Assembly: GCA_903873965.1 (NCBI GenBank) | Contig: CAIQQO010000137.1 | Span: forward strand, 1 to 42,703 | Length of the DNA: 42,703 bases | Source: an uncultured bacterium | GTDB taxonomy: Bacteria > Chloroflexota > Anaerolineae > J036 > Brachytrichaceae | Direction of reading: 5' to 3' | Shown here: positions 25,310-33,581 of the stretch, piece after piece | Position numbering within the stretch: position 1 is the stretch's first letter | Layout: the number at the start of each line of letters is the position of its first letter | The notes under the pieces: model-generated | Seen by the model: the letters and a program-made list of their open reading frames with translations, nothing else | What the model was told of the DNA's origin: nothing | Database searches by the model: none | Program-made: the position numbers and the translations under genes

Positions 25310-25346
25310 GAGCCTACTCGACTGGTGGCCGAGAGTACTCGACTGG
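25310..25346. promoter_or_regulatory. two direct repeats 21 bp apart between HD-GYP and Hpt genes
   Basis: GAGCCTACTCGACTGG (25310-25325) and GAGAGTACTCGACTGG (25331-25346) agree at 14 of 16 positions and are offset by 21 bp, two helical turns. The pair sits in the divergent promoter region, beside TTGTCG (25349-25354) and TATATA. This is the pattern of a dimeric activator or repressor site; the binding factor is unknown. Confidence 0.45.
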
Positions 25347-25456
25347 ATTGTCGTATATACATGATTTGTGTTACATTCTAATCTGATGCAGTTAAGTCGA
25401 GATCGACGATTGGCTGTGTGAATAATGTTGACCGCGCCGTGAGGAGATTGAATTGA

Positions 25457-25816
25457 ATGTCGGAACCAACGCTTGACATGACTATTCTCGCAAGCCTGGT
25501 GGAGACCGCTGGCGACGAGTTTGTGCGTTCGCTGATCGATGATTTTATCGCCGAGTCGGGCGAGATGATCGATGTTATGCACAAGGCACTGGCTGTGCAT
25601 GACGCAGCGACACTTCATCGCGCCGCACATACTCTCAAATCAAGCGGTGGCTATCTGGGCGTCACCGCACTCACCGTCAGGGCGCGCGATCTCGAGGCCA
25701 TCAGCCATGGCGGTTCTTTGGCCGATGCGAGCCTGGTATCGCAACTGTCTGGACTTGATGCTGAGTTTGAACTGGCTCGCGCGGCCTTAACCGCGTGGCA
25801 GCAAAGCGCGAGCTGA
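25457..25816 (+). CDS. stand-alone histidine phosphotransfer (Hpt) protein
   Basis: 119 residues forming a single Hpt four-helix bundle. The motif HRAAHTLKSSGGYLG contains the phospho-accepting His (near 58). Such proteins shuttle phosphate between hybrid kinases and response regulators. No partner hybrid kinase is in the window. GAGGAG precedes the ATG. Its stop lies only 10 nt from the stop of the converging membrane protein. Confidence 0.88.
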   Translation: MSEPTLDMTILASLVETAGDEFVRSLIDDFIAESGEMIDVMHKALAVHDAATLHRAAHTLKSSGGYLGVTALTVRARDLEAISHGGSLADASLVSQLSGLDAEFELARAALTAWQQSAS

Positions 25817-25826
25817 TCGGCCGCCA

Positions 25827-26276
25827 CTATGGCTCGATATCCAGCGTCCTGCCGTTGCGCGTTTGCCATAGAAACAGTATTCGGCTGATTGCCAGGCTGA
25901 CCGTTGCCACCACATCGAAGCACGCCCCCAGCGAGAACACACCGACCACGCGCAACAATTGCGCCAGCAGAAAGAAGTGGACGATATCGCCGATGAGAAA
26001 GGCTTCCAGCATGTTTCTGAGCGCGCGCTGGTCGCGGCTGCGCAGGATGCGCCATCCCACCCACGTCAGCACGACCATCAACCCGCCAAACCAGCGCGCC
26101 ATTTCGATGGCCAGGTCAGACTGAGGCAACTGGCCGAGGTTTGCGGTCGGCTGGCCGAGACCTGCGACCGGCGAGGTGAGTTGCGCCAGAAAATACCCTG
26201 GTAACAGGATAGCCAGCAAGGCGCTTACCAGATTCAGCAAGACTTCACCGTAATAGATGGTGCGATAGACTTTCAT
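25827..26276 (-). CDS. small four-helix membrane protein, function unknown
   Basis: 149 residues with about four hydrophobic segments: LLNLVSALLAILLPGYFLAQL, ARWFGGLMVVLTWVGWRI, AFLIGDIVHFFLLAQLL and GACFDVVATVSLAISRILFLW. It has the overall shape of small DUF4345-like membrane proteins, but I do not recognise it with certainty. It is monocistronic on the minus strand. No catalytic motif is seen. Confidence 0.6.
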   Translation of the reverse strand: MKVYRTIYYGEVLLNLVSALLAILLPGYFLAQLTSPVAGLGQPTANLGQLPQSDLAIEMARWFGGLMVVLTWVGWRILRSRDQRALRNMLEAFLIGDIVHFFLLAQLLRVVGVFSLGACFDVVATVSLAISRILFLWQTRNGRTLDIEP

Positions 26277-26404
26277 GGTTCCCTTAGTGTGCCAATTATA
26301 GGCTTTAGCACGTAGCGTGTTTACAGAAGTGAGATTTTAACTATATAAACGTGTCAAACGTCACTAGGTTGATTCGCAAACCCAGATATAAATAAACTAC
26401 AACC

Positions 26405-27220
26405 ATGAGTGACAATGACACGGCGAGGAAGCGGAAGGTGCTTGCGGTTTTTGATGTGCCAATCCATACGAACGCACAGAACGTGGAGCGTGTGTTTGCG
26501 GCCGGTCTGCCTCTGCTGCTGTCATTTGAAGTTCCAGTCTGCGAGCATTGCCGCGCGATTGTTCCCACCCTCGAAGATCTGGCGCGTTCGTACGTGGGCC
26601 GTGCCCTGATTGTGCGCGTGGACAACATTGAAGAAGGTGAATTGGCCGATCGCTATCGCATCACGCGCGTTCCCACGCTGCTGTTCTGGCGCGATGACAA
26701 AGAAGTGGCGAGGATTGAAGGCGCCGTTAACTACGCCACGGTGCGCCATCATCTCGAATACCTGTTATGCGGAGCGCCTGATGCTGAACCAGCGACACGC
26801 GCCGTATCACCGCCTGCGCCTGCCACAGGGCCTAGTATGCTGCTTTCAGTTGCGGCGGGCGTCGTCGCCTCTACGCTGCCGGTCGGCGCGAAGAATGGCG
26901 CCCCAGTGGCCGTCACCGATGTTACCTTTGAGACGCTGGTGCTACAATCACCGCTGCCGACGCTGGTGGATTTTTGGGCGCCGTGGTGCGGGCCATGCCG
27001 AACGATCTCGCCGATCGTGGAAGAACTGGGGCGCGAGTATGCCGGACGGCTGCGCGTGACCAAGGTGAATACTGACGAGAACCCTGCATGGGCGGGGCGG
27101 TTGGGCATCTTGGGCATTCCGACGCTGATTCTGTTCAAGCGCGGGCGCGAGGTCGATCGGATCGTTGGCGCGGCTACCAAGGCTTCCCTCCGCACCCACA
27201 TCGAGCGACTGCTGGGTTAA
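26405..27220 (+). CDS. tandem thioredoxin-domain protein
   Basis: 271 residues with two thioredoxin folds. The first (about 15-122) has a CEHC site (46-49) and VPT cis-Pro (Pro90). The second (about 170-271) has the canonical WCGPC (194-198) and IPT. An Ala/Pro-rich linker with a weakly hydrophobic patch joins them. Both sites are complete, so it should be a disulfide reductase/oxidoreductase; two different redox potentials are likely given CEHC versus CGPC. There is no export signal. It has no Shine-Dalgarno; TATAAA at 26387-26392 would place transcription start only about 6 nt before the ATG. Confidence 0.88.
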   Translation: MSDNDTARKRKVLAVFDVPIHTNAQNVERVFAAGLPLLLSFEVPVCEHCRAIVPTLEDLARSYVGRALIVRVDNIEEGELADRYRITRVPTLLFWRDDKEVARIEGAVNYATVRHHLEYLLCGAPDAEPATRAVSPPAPATGPSMLLSVAAGVVASTLPVGAKNGAPVAVTDVTFETLVLQSPLPTLVDFWAPWCGPCRTISPIVEELGREYAGRLRVTKVNTDENPAWAGRLGILGIPTLILFKRGREVDRIVGAATKASLRTHIERLLG

Positions 27221-27243
27221 ACCAAGGATGGTTGTGCAATACC

Positions 27244-28506
27244 ATGAATACACTCTCTGGCGACGTGCGCTCGATGCGTGACGTGGCGAAAGAAACAGGA
27301 ACACCGCTTGTTGAAGCAATGATTAACGCTGTCCGCGAGCGTTTTCGACGCACCGGGCAATGGACTACGCTGCTGGCCGTGTGCCCGAACTCCGAAGCTG
27401 TGTTGAAAGCGGCCTTGGTGGCGGCGCGCGACAGCCGTGCGCCCATGCTGTTCGCTGCCACGTTGAACCAGGTTGATAACGACGCCGGCTATACGGGCTG
27501 GCGCCAGCGCGATTTTGTCGATCTGGTGCGCGCCTACAGCCGTGATATTGGATTTACCGGCTCGGCAGTGTGCTGCCTGGATCACGGCGGGCCGTGGTTG
27601 AAAGACAGGCAGCGCGTCGAAGGATATAGCTTTGATGCGGCGATGGAGGGCGTCAAGGCGTCACTCGTCGCGTGCATTGACGCCGGCTACGAGTTGTTGC
27701 ACGTCGATCCGACCGTTGATGTGCGGCTGGGTCACGGCGAGATCATCGACATTCACATGGTGGCGCAGCGCACGCTCGAGCTGATCGACCACGCTGAACG
27801 CCATCGCCGCGCCGCCGATCTGCCGCGCATCTGTTACGAGGTGGGCACCGAGGAAGTGCACGGTGGGTTGGCCAATATGGACAATTTCCGTACCTTGCTC
27901 GATGATCTCAAGGCTGGATTGTTGAAGCTGGGCTATCCCGACGTGTGGCCGATCTTCGTCGTGGGGAAGGTGGGCACCGACCTGCACACGACCGAGTTCG
28001 ATGCCGAGGTGGCGCGCACACTGTCACAGGCAGCTGCGGCCTACGGGTCGGTGATCAAGGGTCACTACTCAGACAACGTCAGCAATCCCGAGGCGTACCC
28101 GTTGTCGCACATGGGCGGTGCTAACGTGGGTCCCGAATTTACCGAGATTGAGTATGAGTCACTGGCAGGGCTGGAAGCGCAGGAAAGCGCGCTGGTGAGT
28201 GGTGGACATTCGCACCTGGCTGATGTGCTCGAACAAGCCGTCGAGCGCAGCGGGCGTTGGAAGAAGTGGCTGTTGCCCGACGAGGCCGGTCTGCCCTTTG
28301 CGGGACTGAGCGCCGAGCGGCGCGCCTGGCTCACCCGCACCGGCTGCCGCTACATCTGGACCGATCCACTGGTTTTGACCGCGCGCAACACCCTCAATCG
28401 CAACCTCGCCGCCGCCGGTATCGATGGCGAACAGACCGTCATCACCGCCATCGCCGACCGCATCAAGGCTTATTTCAAGGCATTTAATCTGGAGGCGACT
28501 GAGTAA
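27244..28506 (+). CDS. GatZ/KbaZ-like (class II tagatose-bisphosphate aldolase non-catalytic subunit) family protein
   Basis: 420 residues from ATG 27244; an in-frame extension back to 27088 overlaps the thioredoxin gene in another frame and is rejected. The family pattern is clear: LLAVCPNSEAVLKAAL, ATLNQVDNDAGYTGW, CLDHGGPW, DAGYELLHVDPTVD, EVGTEEVHGG and VGKVGTDLHTTEF. GatZ/KbaZ stabilise class II ketose-bisphosphate aldolases, but no GatY/KbaY partner is nearby, so a separate sugar-phosphate role is possible. It begins 23 nt after the thioredoxin gene, likely in the same transcript. It ends 9 nt from the stop of the converging lipoprotein. Confidence 0.78.
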   Translation: MNTLSGDVRSMRDVAKETGTPLVEAMINAVRERFRRTGQWTTLLAVCPNSEAVLKAALVAARDSRAPMLFAATLNQVDNDAGYTGWRQRDFVDLVRAYSRDIGFTGSAVCCLDHGGPWLKDRQRVEGYSFDAAMEGVKASLVACIDAGYELLHVDPTVDVRLGHGEIIDIHMVAQRTLELIDHAERHRRAADLPRICYEVGTEEVHGGLANMDNFRTLLDDLKAGLLKLGYPDVWPIFVVGKVGTDLHTTEFDAEVARTLSQAAAAYGSVIKGHYSDNVSNPEAYPLSHMGGANVGPEFTEIEYESLAGLEAQESALVSGGHSHLADVLEQAVERSGRWKKWLLPDEAGLPFAGLSAERRAWLTRTGCRYIWTDPLVLTARNTLNRNLAAAGIDGEQTVITAIADRIKAYFKAFNLEATE

Positions 28507-28515
28507 GAGCGGTCA

Positions 28516-29739
28516 TCAGCATGCATCGGGCAAAGTGACCAGCCAGATATTGTGGTCGCGCCCGCTGAAGTAAAGGATGCGGTGGCCATCGTTCGAGACG
28601 TCCCAGTCGCCATTGCCGATCTTGAAGGGCGAATCCGCGCCGGTCTCAATGATCTGGGTGCTTTGCCCGGTTGTCACATCATAGCGCCATAATTCGTTAC
28701 TCGGCGCGGACAGCTTTATAGGTACGTAATACAGCCGCGTCGGGCTGCACCAGTGATACGCGCCGAAGAAGCCCGCGCGTTGCGTTCGAGCGGTGGTGAG
28801 GTCGAGTACAAACATGCCGTCCTGTGCCGCGTCGCGCGCCTGGCTGATGGCATAGGCGACGTAACGGCCGCCCGGCGCCAGTGTGAACCCGCGCGTTCGC
28901 TCTACATCGAGCAGGCGGCGCAGGCTGCCATCCGCCAGATTCAGTATGCTCAGGGTTGACGTCACATCAGTGCGATTGGCTTTGCCGCTGACCAGCATGT
29001 GAGTGGCATCGCTCAACCATGCCTGGATGCCGCCGCCGTAGAGTGTGGCCACCTTGTGTGGATTGCTGCCATCAATCCCGGCAATGTATATATCGCCACG
29101 CCGCACATCAAAGTTGCCGGAATCCTCGGCCACTGTCCAGGCTAGTTGGGTGTCATCGGGTGAGAACACCACGCGCCGCCCGCCGTCATCGACCACCCAT
29201 TGCTGCCCGTCGCGCGTTCGTTCAACCACGGTACGCCCGCTCTGCAGAAAGACGTTGTAAGTCATGGCGGCATTGAAAGGCCCGAGGCGCTTGCTGAACA
29301 ACTCCGGCGCGGTCAGCGGCTGTGAGATGGGCACCGACCACAATCCGGTGACGGCGCTCGGTGAAGGCTTGTCAATATACAGCACGCGTGAATCATCAGC
29401 TGAGAAAAACGGTTGCACGCAACACCCGCCCTTTGTCATTTGCGCATAGATGGGTTCCAGCACAGTGACTGGCTCTGTGTCAGTCACTGACACTGTTTCA
29501 GTGGCTGTGGCTGGCGACGGCGTGGATGCGGCTGTTGTGCCGCCATAGGTCGGTTCTATTGTTGGCGTCAGAATATGCCCGTTCTCTGCGCGCAAATTGG
29601 GAATATCGCCGATGTTGGTAGGCGTAGCCGAAACGTGTGGCAGTACAGGTGTCGCCGCAGGAGCGCATCCCGACAGCGCCAGCCCTGCCGCACACATCAC
29701 CAAAATGCCAGCCCGAACCTTTTCATACCATGTCTGCAT
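28516..29739 (-). CDS. lipoprotein with TolB/WD40-like beta-propeller
   Basis: 407 residues. Lipobox ALSGC (Cys25), then a Thr/Pro/Ser-rich linker (to about residue 95). The rest contains repeated propeller blades: PFFSADDSRVLYIDKPS, VVFSPDDTQLAWTV, TLAPGGRYVAYAI and DVSNDGHRILYFSG. It probably sits on the outer face of the membrane and binds peptide or cell-wall ligands; no enzymatic motif is visible. It follows the M23 peptidase gene by 9 nt, so the two are likely co-expressed cell-envelope proteins. Confidence 0.8.
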   Translation of the reverse strand: MQTWYEKVRAGILVMCAAGLALSGCAPAATPVLPHVSATPTNIGDIPNLRAENGHILTPTIEPTYGGTTAASTPSPATATETVSVTDTEPVTVLEPIYAQMTKGGCCVQPFFSADDSRVLYIDKPSPSAVTGLWSVPISQPLTAPELFSKRLGPFNAAMTYNVFLQSGRTVVERTRDGQQWVVDDGGRRVVFSPDDTQLAWTVAEDSGNFDVRRGDIYIAGIDGSNPHKVATLYGGGIQAWLSDATHMLVSGKANRTDVTSTLSILNLADGSLRRLLDVERTRGFTLAPGGRYVAYAISQARDAAQDGMFVLDLTTARTQRAGFFGAYHWCSPTRLYYVPIKLSAPSNELWRYDVTTGQSTQIIETGADSPFKIGNGDWDVSNDGHRILYFSGRDHNIWLVTLPDAC

Positions 29740-29748
29740 TCTTCTTAC

Positions 29749-30456
29749 TCACTTCCAGTCATACGGCCACGTGTGTGCAAAGTCATTAATCAGCGGGCCG
29801 CCCCAGTAGATTTCCGGCTGATCCTGCATCAACTGCCATTTGCGCGGATCATCCAGGTCGCGTTGAAAGCCGCGTCCGAACGCGCCGGTGAGCGCCAGCA
29901 TGTCCCAGTCGGCGTCGATGAAATTCACCGCGTTCAGGGCATGTCCCATCGTTCTGTCGCGTACTTCAAGGTGCAGATGCGGCCGCGAGGTGCAGGTCAG
30001 GTCGGGATCGCCTGTCAGGCCGATAGGGTCGCCGCGTTTTACCGCCTGGCCTGCGCGCAGATCCGAGCGTTGCACCAGATGCCCGTACAGCGACGCGTAA
30101 CCATTGGTATGCAGGATGACGAGATTGTGCGGGCCGGAACCGTAGCCGAGGTAGTCGACTGCCAGCACAGAGCCATCGCCGATGGCTACCACCTGTGTCC
30201 CGCAGCGCGCGGAAAAGTCGACGCCGAAATGAATGCCTTGCCCGGAACCGTACCAGATGGTCCTGTTGGTGTAGGCGCCCGTTGTGTTGCCATACGTCCC
30301 GCCCAGCAGCCACGTCGTGGGGCCGGGTGGCGTTGCGAAGGGCAGGCCAAAGGGGGGGCGCGCGCTGGCACCATGAGCCTGCAGAGGGGTTCCTGCAAGC
30401 CACAGACTGAGCATCAACGCCAGCCCAAATAGTATTGTGATGCTTTTTTGCCTCAA
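29749..30456 (-). CDS. secreted M23 (LytM-type) metallopeptidase
   Basis: 235 residues. A signal peptide (ITILFGLALMLSLWLAGTPLQA) is followed by a LytM domain with all zinc and catalytic residues: HFGVD (His76, Asp80), GHLV (His125) and HLHLEV (His160, His162). It would cut peptidoglycan cross-bridges or act as a lysostaphin-like hydrolase outside the membrane. It is the first gene of a two-gene unit with the propeller lipoprotein and divergent from the Ser/Thr kinase gene. Confidence 0.9.
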   Translation of the reverse strand: MRQKSITILFGLALMLSLWLAGTPLQAHGASARPPFGLPFATPPGPTTWLLGGTYGNTTGAYTNRTIWYGSGQGIHFGVDFSARCGTQVVAIGDGSVLAVDYLGYGSGPHNLVILHTNGYASLYGHLVQRSDLRAGQAVKRGDPIGLTGDPDLTCTSRPHLHLEVRDRTMGHALNAVNFIDADWDMLALTGAFGRGFQRDLDDPRKWQLMQDQPEIYWGGPLINDFAHTWPYDWK

Positions 30457-30561
30457 CTTACTTGCACCTCATGCCTCAGCCTTAGGCTATGAATATCCAC
30501 TTTCAATCTCCATTCGTAAATAAAACGAAAAACAACATACTATTTATGGCATAATATTGCC

Positions 30562-32337
30562 ATGCTCCAAGTAGACCAGCTCCTTCAGAACCGATATCTT
30601 ATCATTCGTATTTTAGGCCAGGGCGGCATGGGCGCTGTATACGAGGCCCACGACAAAAGCCTGGATGTTGCGTGCGTCGTCAAGGAAATGTTGCCACCTG
30701 ATCCATCGCAGGTCAGGAATATGTCGATTCAGTTTCAACGCGAAGGCAAAATCCTGGCTGGCCTGCGTCACCTCAGTCTGCCTCGTGTCACCAACTATTT
30801 TAACGAGTCGGACAACTACTACCTTGTGATGGATCTAATTGCGGGGCGCAGCCTGGAATCGCTGATTGCCGCTGCAGGCTTGCCCGAAGCGACTGTGCTC
30901 AAATACGGCGATCAGTTGTTGGATGTGCTCGAATATATCCATGCGCAGGGACTGTTGCATCGTGACATCAAACCTGCAAATATTATCATCCAACCTGATG
31001 ACCGCGCCGTGCTGGTCGATTTCGGGCTGGTGAAAATTGTGACCGCCGGGCCTCAATCCACAAAGACGCTGGTCAGCGCGCTGTCGCCGCAGTACGCACC
31101 ACCCGAACAATATACCGGCAATACCGATCAGCGCAGCGATCTCTATTCCCTCGCGGCGACGTTGTACCAGTCGCTGGCGGGTCATCCGCCGTCCAGTGCG
31201 ACCGATCAATTGTCGGGCATCAAACTGATGCCATTGCGCCAGTTGCCACACCTGACCACGCCCGTGTCGCCGAATACCGAATACGTCTTGATGAAGGGTC
31301 TGACTCTCGACCGTAACGCACGTTATCAGGATGCGGCCACGATGCGGTCGGAGCTGGCCAAGGGGTCGGGCAAGGTGTACTCGGCAGCGCCTGCGCCGGT
31401 CAATATGAACGCGGCAACGCAGGTGTTGTCGCCGGTGATGACATCCAGCACGCCGGTGCACTCACAACGTGATCAGGGCGCGCCCACCCAGGTTTTGCGG
31501 GCCGATTTTGGCACCGGCGTTCCAGTGCCGACACCGATTGGGTCGGGCTATGGAACCGTCCGGGATGCTGGTATTCCGGTTAGCAAGCCGAAAAGCAAAA
31601 CAGGCCTCATTGGCGCCGTGGCGTTGGTGCTGGTGTTGATTGCGGGCGCCGCAGTCGTCATCGCGCTGGCAGGAAAACCGGCCAATCCCGCAGCAGTGAC
31701 GGCGCCCATCACGGCGAGTCCTGCAACGACAGCGAGTCCAACCACTGTCAAACCGAAAACCACGGCGACGAAGGCGGCAACAGAAACGACCGAGCCTAGC
31801 CAGACGCCCATGCCATCTGCGGCGGTGGAGCTGGTTAAGACGGCTACGCTGGCTGTATCCTCGGCGACCGTGATACCGGCGCCTTCAGTGACGCTGGTGC
31901 CGATGCCGACAGCCCTGCCGAAGGACACTGCCTTGCCAGCCGCCACGAAAGGCCCGACGGCGCCGCCGGCTGCGACGGCAGCCCCGCAATCGCCCGGCAT
32001 GTTATTCCCCGCGCCCGTGTTACTGGAACCGCAAACAGGTTTTTCCTACAAGTTTCCGTATATACCGACGCTTAAGTGGTCGCCAGTGCCCGGCCTGGGG
32101 CCGGACGACTACTATCTGGTGGAGATCTCGCATCAGCAAGGTGTTGATCCGATGTATCTGAAGGACACTTCAACACCGCCCCACGATTACATCCTCGATC
32201 TTCCGCGCGACCCATATCTGTGGCAGGTAACCGTTGTACGCAAGACCGCCAATGGTTACGTCGCTGTCTCACCGCCCTCCACACAATGGGACTTCCGCTG
32301 GACCCGCCCGAAGAAAACCGCGACACCGCACCCGTAA
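30562..32337 (+). CDS. membrane Ser/Thr protein kinase, PknB-like
   Basis: 591 residues. The kinase domain (about 12-275) has a Gly-loop GQGGMGAVYEA, Lys41, HRDIKPAN (133-140) and DFG (153-155); the APE motif reads PPE. A transmembrane helix (about 347-370, GLIGAVALVLVLIAGAAVVI) is followed by a Thr/Pro/Ala-rich stretch and an extracellular beta domain (about 495-585, LLEPQTGFSYKFPYIPTLKW). PASTA repeats are absent, so the sensed ligand differs from classical PknB. It is divergent from the cell-wall peptidase pair, suggesting envelope sensing (inference). No Shine-Dalgarno; TAATAT/TACTAT boxes lie within 25 nt of the ATG. Confidence 0.92.
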   Translation: MLQVDQLLQNRYLIIRILGQGGMGAVYEAHDKSLDVACVVKEMLPPDPSQVRNMSIQFQREGKILAGLRHLSLPRVTNYFNESDNYYLVMDLIAGRSLESLIAAAGLPEATVLKYGDQLLDVLEYIHAQGLLHRDIKPANIIIQPDDRAVLVDFGLVKIVTAGPQSTKTLVSALSPQYAPPEQYTGNTDQRSDLYSLAATLYQSLAGHPPSSATDQLSGIKLMPLRQLPHLTTPVSPNTEYVLMKGLTLDRNARYQDAATMRSELAKGSGKVYSAAPAPVNMNAATQVLSPVMTSSTPVHSQRDQGAPTQVLRADFGTGVPVPTPIGSGYGTVRDAGIPVSKPKSKTGLIGAVALVLVLIAGAAVVIALAGKPANPAAVTAPITASPATTASPTTVKPKTTATKAATETTEPSQTPMPSAAVELVKTATLAVSSATVIPAPSVTLVPMPTALPKDTALPAATKGPTAPPAATAAPQSPGMLFPAPVLLEPQTGFSYKFPYIPTLKWSPVPGLGPDDYYLVEISHQQGVDPMYLKDTSTPPHDYILDLPRDPYLWQVTVVRKTANGYVAVSPPSTQWDFRWTRPKKTATPHP

Positions 32338-32364
32338 GTCGCTGGGAGAAGAACAGCCCGTGCG

Positions 32365-32401
32365 CAGGGGAGTAGAGGAGACGATCTCTTTTACTCCCCT
32401 G
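32365..32401. terminator. strong bidirectional terminator between kinase and patatin genes
   Basis: A 17-bp stem (32365-32381 with 32385-32401) of CAGGGGAGTAGAGGAGA against TCTCTTTTACTCCCCTG, all paired with two G-U wobbles on the plus strand, and a 3-nt loop CGA. TGTCTTTTA follows. It lies between the two converging genes. Confidence 0.8.
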
Positions 32402-32407
32402 TGTCTT

Positions 32408-33334
32408 TTAGTCTCGCTTGACCTTTGCCTTCAGCGTCATCTTCTCGGCCAGGATAGCGTTCCAGTCGAGGGTGGAGGCGTACTCCTTTCCGACGCGGAT
32501 AAGCTCGTTAACTGCCGCGATGTCGTCCATGGCGATGTTATATGGGAGTGGCGGGTTGATGCGTGTTGTGGCGGTGGTCGCGAAATGACGCAACACCAGT
32601 TCGGTCTGCTGGCTTGCCGGAATTTCCTGGAACTCGCCAACCACCCACGTCACCCAATCGATTAGGTTATGTGGCATGGCCGGACTCGACATTAGACCGG
32701 TGCCGAGTGAGACGATAGCCGTGTCACCCGGGACATAGGCGCCGGCAGGGGAGTAATAAAACGCTTCGACGCACGCTTGATAAATCGGGTTGCCCGCGAT
32801 ACCCACACCGCCATCGACGCACACGCCGATACCCGGCACATCGTAGGGTTCGAAGTAGGTGGGTGCGGCAGCCGAAGCGGTGACACAATCTACCAGCCGC
32901 AGCTTGCCAGTGGTCCCTGCGTTGGCGGGATTATCGCGCACAAAATACCATGGCTTGCCGTCGGCGATGCGCGTCGCGCTGACCATGATGTCCACCGGCA
33001 ATTCGTTCAACGTCACATCGCCGATATAACGATGCACCAGGTCGGCCAGAGGCTTGTTGCGGTAACGGAACGACCCCAGATCGAGCGCGAAACTGAGCAT
33101 ATCAAAGCGGAATACCTCACTGGCCAGGCTCTGGTACAACCCCAGCATCTTCTCGGCGCTGAGTCCGCAGGCCAGCCCTCCGCTGATGATCGCGCCGGTA
33201 GAAGTGCCGGCGAATAACGAGAACACCTCGCGCGCCGGTTTGCCCAGTTGTTTCTCAAGCTCGATGATGGCGCACAGCGGGATGATGCCCCGTATGCCGC
33301 CGCCGTCGATAGTTAACATTGCACGCTTTGACAT
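32408..33334 (-). CDS. patatin-like phospholipase
   Basis: 308 residues with the full catalytic dyad: oxyanion loop GGGIRG (11-16), nucleophile Ser45 in GTSTG (43-47) and Asp174 in DGG (174-176). There is no signal peptide, so it is probably cytoplasmic or membrane-peripheral lipid acyl hydrolase. No cyclic-nucleotide synthase lies nearby, so this is not a CBASS effector by context. It ends against a strong terminator. AGGAGG on the minus strand (33346-33351) lies 11 nt before the ATG. Confidence 0.88.
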   Translation of the reverse strand: MSKRAMLTIDGGGIRGIIPLCAIIELEKQLGKPAREVFSLFAGTSTGAIISGGLACGLSAEKMLGLYQSLASEVFRFDMLSFALDLGSFRYRNKPLADLVHRYIGDVTLNELPVDIMVSATRIADGKPWYFVRDNPANAGTTGKLRLVDCVTASAAAPTYFEPYDVPGIGVCVDGGVGIAGNPIYQACVEAFYYSPAGAYVPGDTAIVSLGTGLMSSPAMPHNLIDWVTWVVGEFQEIPASQQTELVLRHFATTATTRINPPLPYNIAMDDIAAVNELIRVGKEYASTLDWNAILAEKMTLKAKVKRD

Positions 33335-33428
33335 GTCTGGTAAAACCTCCTGGAATTGAGCGTTGGGACCTGTGGCCCCATAGTCACCTGTATATCAGCA
33401 GCAGGATTGTAGCAAGAATGGCAAAACG

Positions 33429-33437
33429 TGATATGAT
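33429..33437 (+). promoter_or_regulatory. promoter of the rpsF leader (extended -10)
   Basis: TGATATGAT is an extended -10 (TGn plus TATGAT at 33432-33437); TTGTAG at 33407-33412 is a possible -35 at 19-nt spacing. A start near 33444 leaves a leader of about 138 nt before rpsF. Confidence 0.5.
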
Positions 33438-33453
33438 GAGGCACTGTCTTTCC

Positions 33454-33555
33454 GCCCTCGAGCAACTGACGTTGTGTCAGCAGCTGACCAGATGTCAGCC
33501 ATTATGCGGGCTCGCTTCATGCGTGTCCGCGTTTTTTTGCGAATATGACGAGGGC
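33454..33555 (+). ncRNA. structured 5' leader RNA of rpsF
   Basis: GCCCTCG (33454-33460) is exactly complementary to CGAGGGC (33549-33555), closing a domain. Inside are two hairpins with identical stems: CTGAC-gttgt-GTCAG (33466-33480) and CTGAC-cagat-GTCAG (33484-33498). The inner arms GTCAG/CTGAC can pair instead, giving alternative folds. A terminator (33506-33538) is enclosed. This looks like autoregulation of the ribosomal protein operon, as with S6:S18 leader motifs; I cannot confirm the S6:S18 consensus by eye. Confidence 0.5.
33506..33538 (+). terminator. intrinsic terminator inside the rpsF leader
   Basis: GCGGGCTCGC (33506-33515) pairs with GCGTGTCCGC (33521-33530), with one T-T mismatch and one wobble, a 5-nt loop TTCAT, and seven T residues (33532-33538). 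There is no plus-strand gene upstream to terminate, so it probably attenuates rpsF itself. Confidence 0.75.
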
Positions 33556-33581
33556 AGTATCCATGGAAGGAGTTAATACCT

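Noticed and set aside
32408..33334. Patatin as a CBASS-type (CapV-like) defence effector
   Set aside because: No cyclic-oligonucleotide synthase or accessory gene is nearby; neighbours are a kinase and rpsF.
33319..33576. Plus-strand ORF of 85 codons before rpsF
   Set aside because: It overlaps the patatin start region and the structured leader, has a Cys/Leu-rich low-information sequence and no Shine-Dalgarno.
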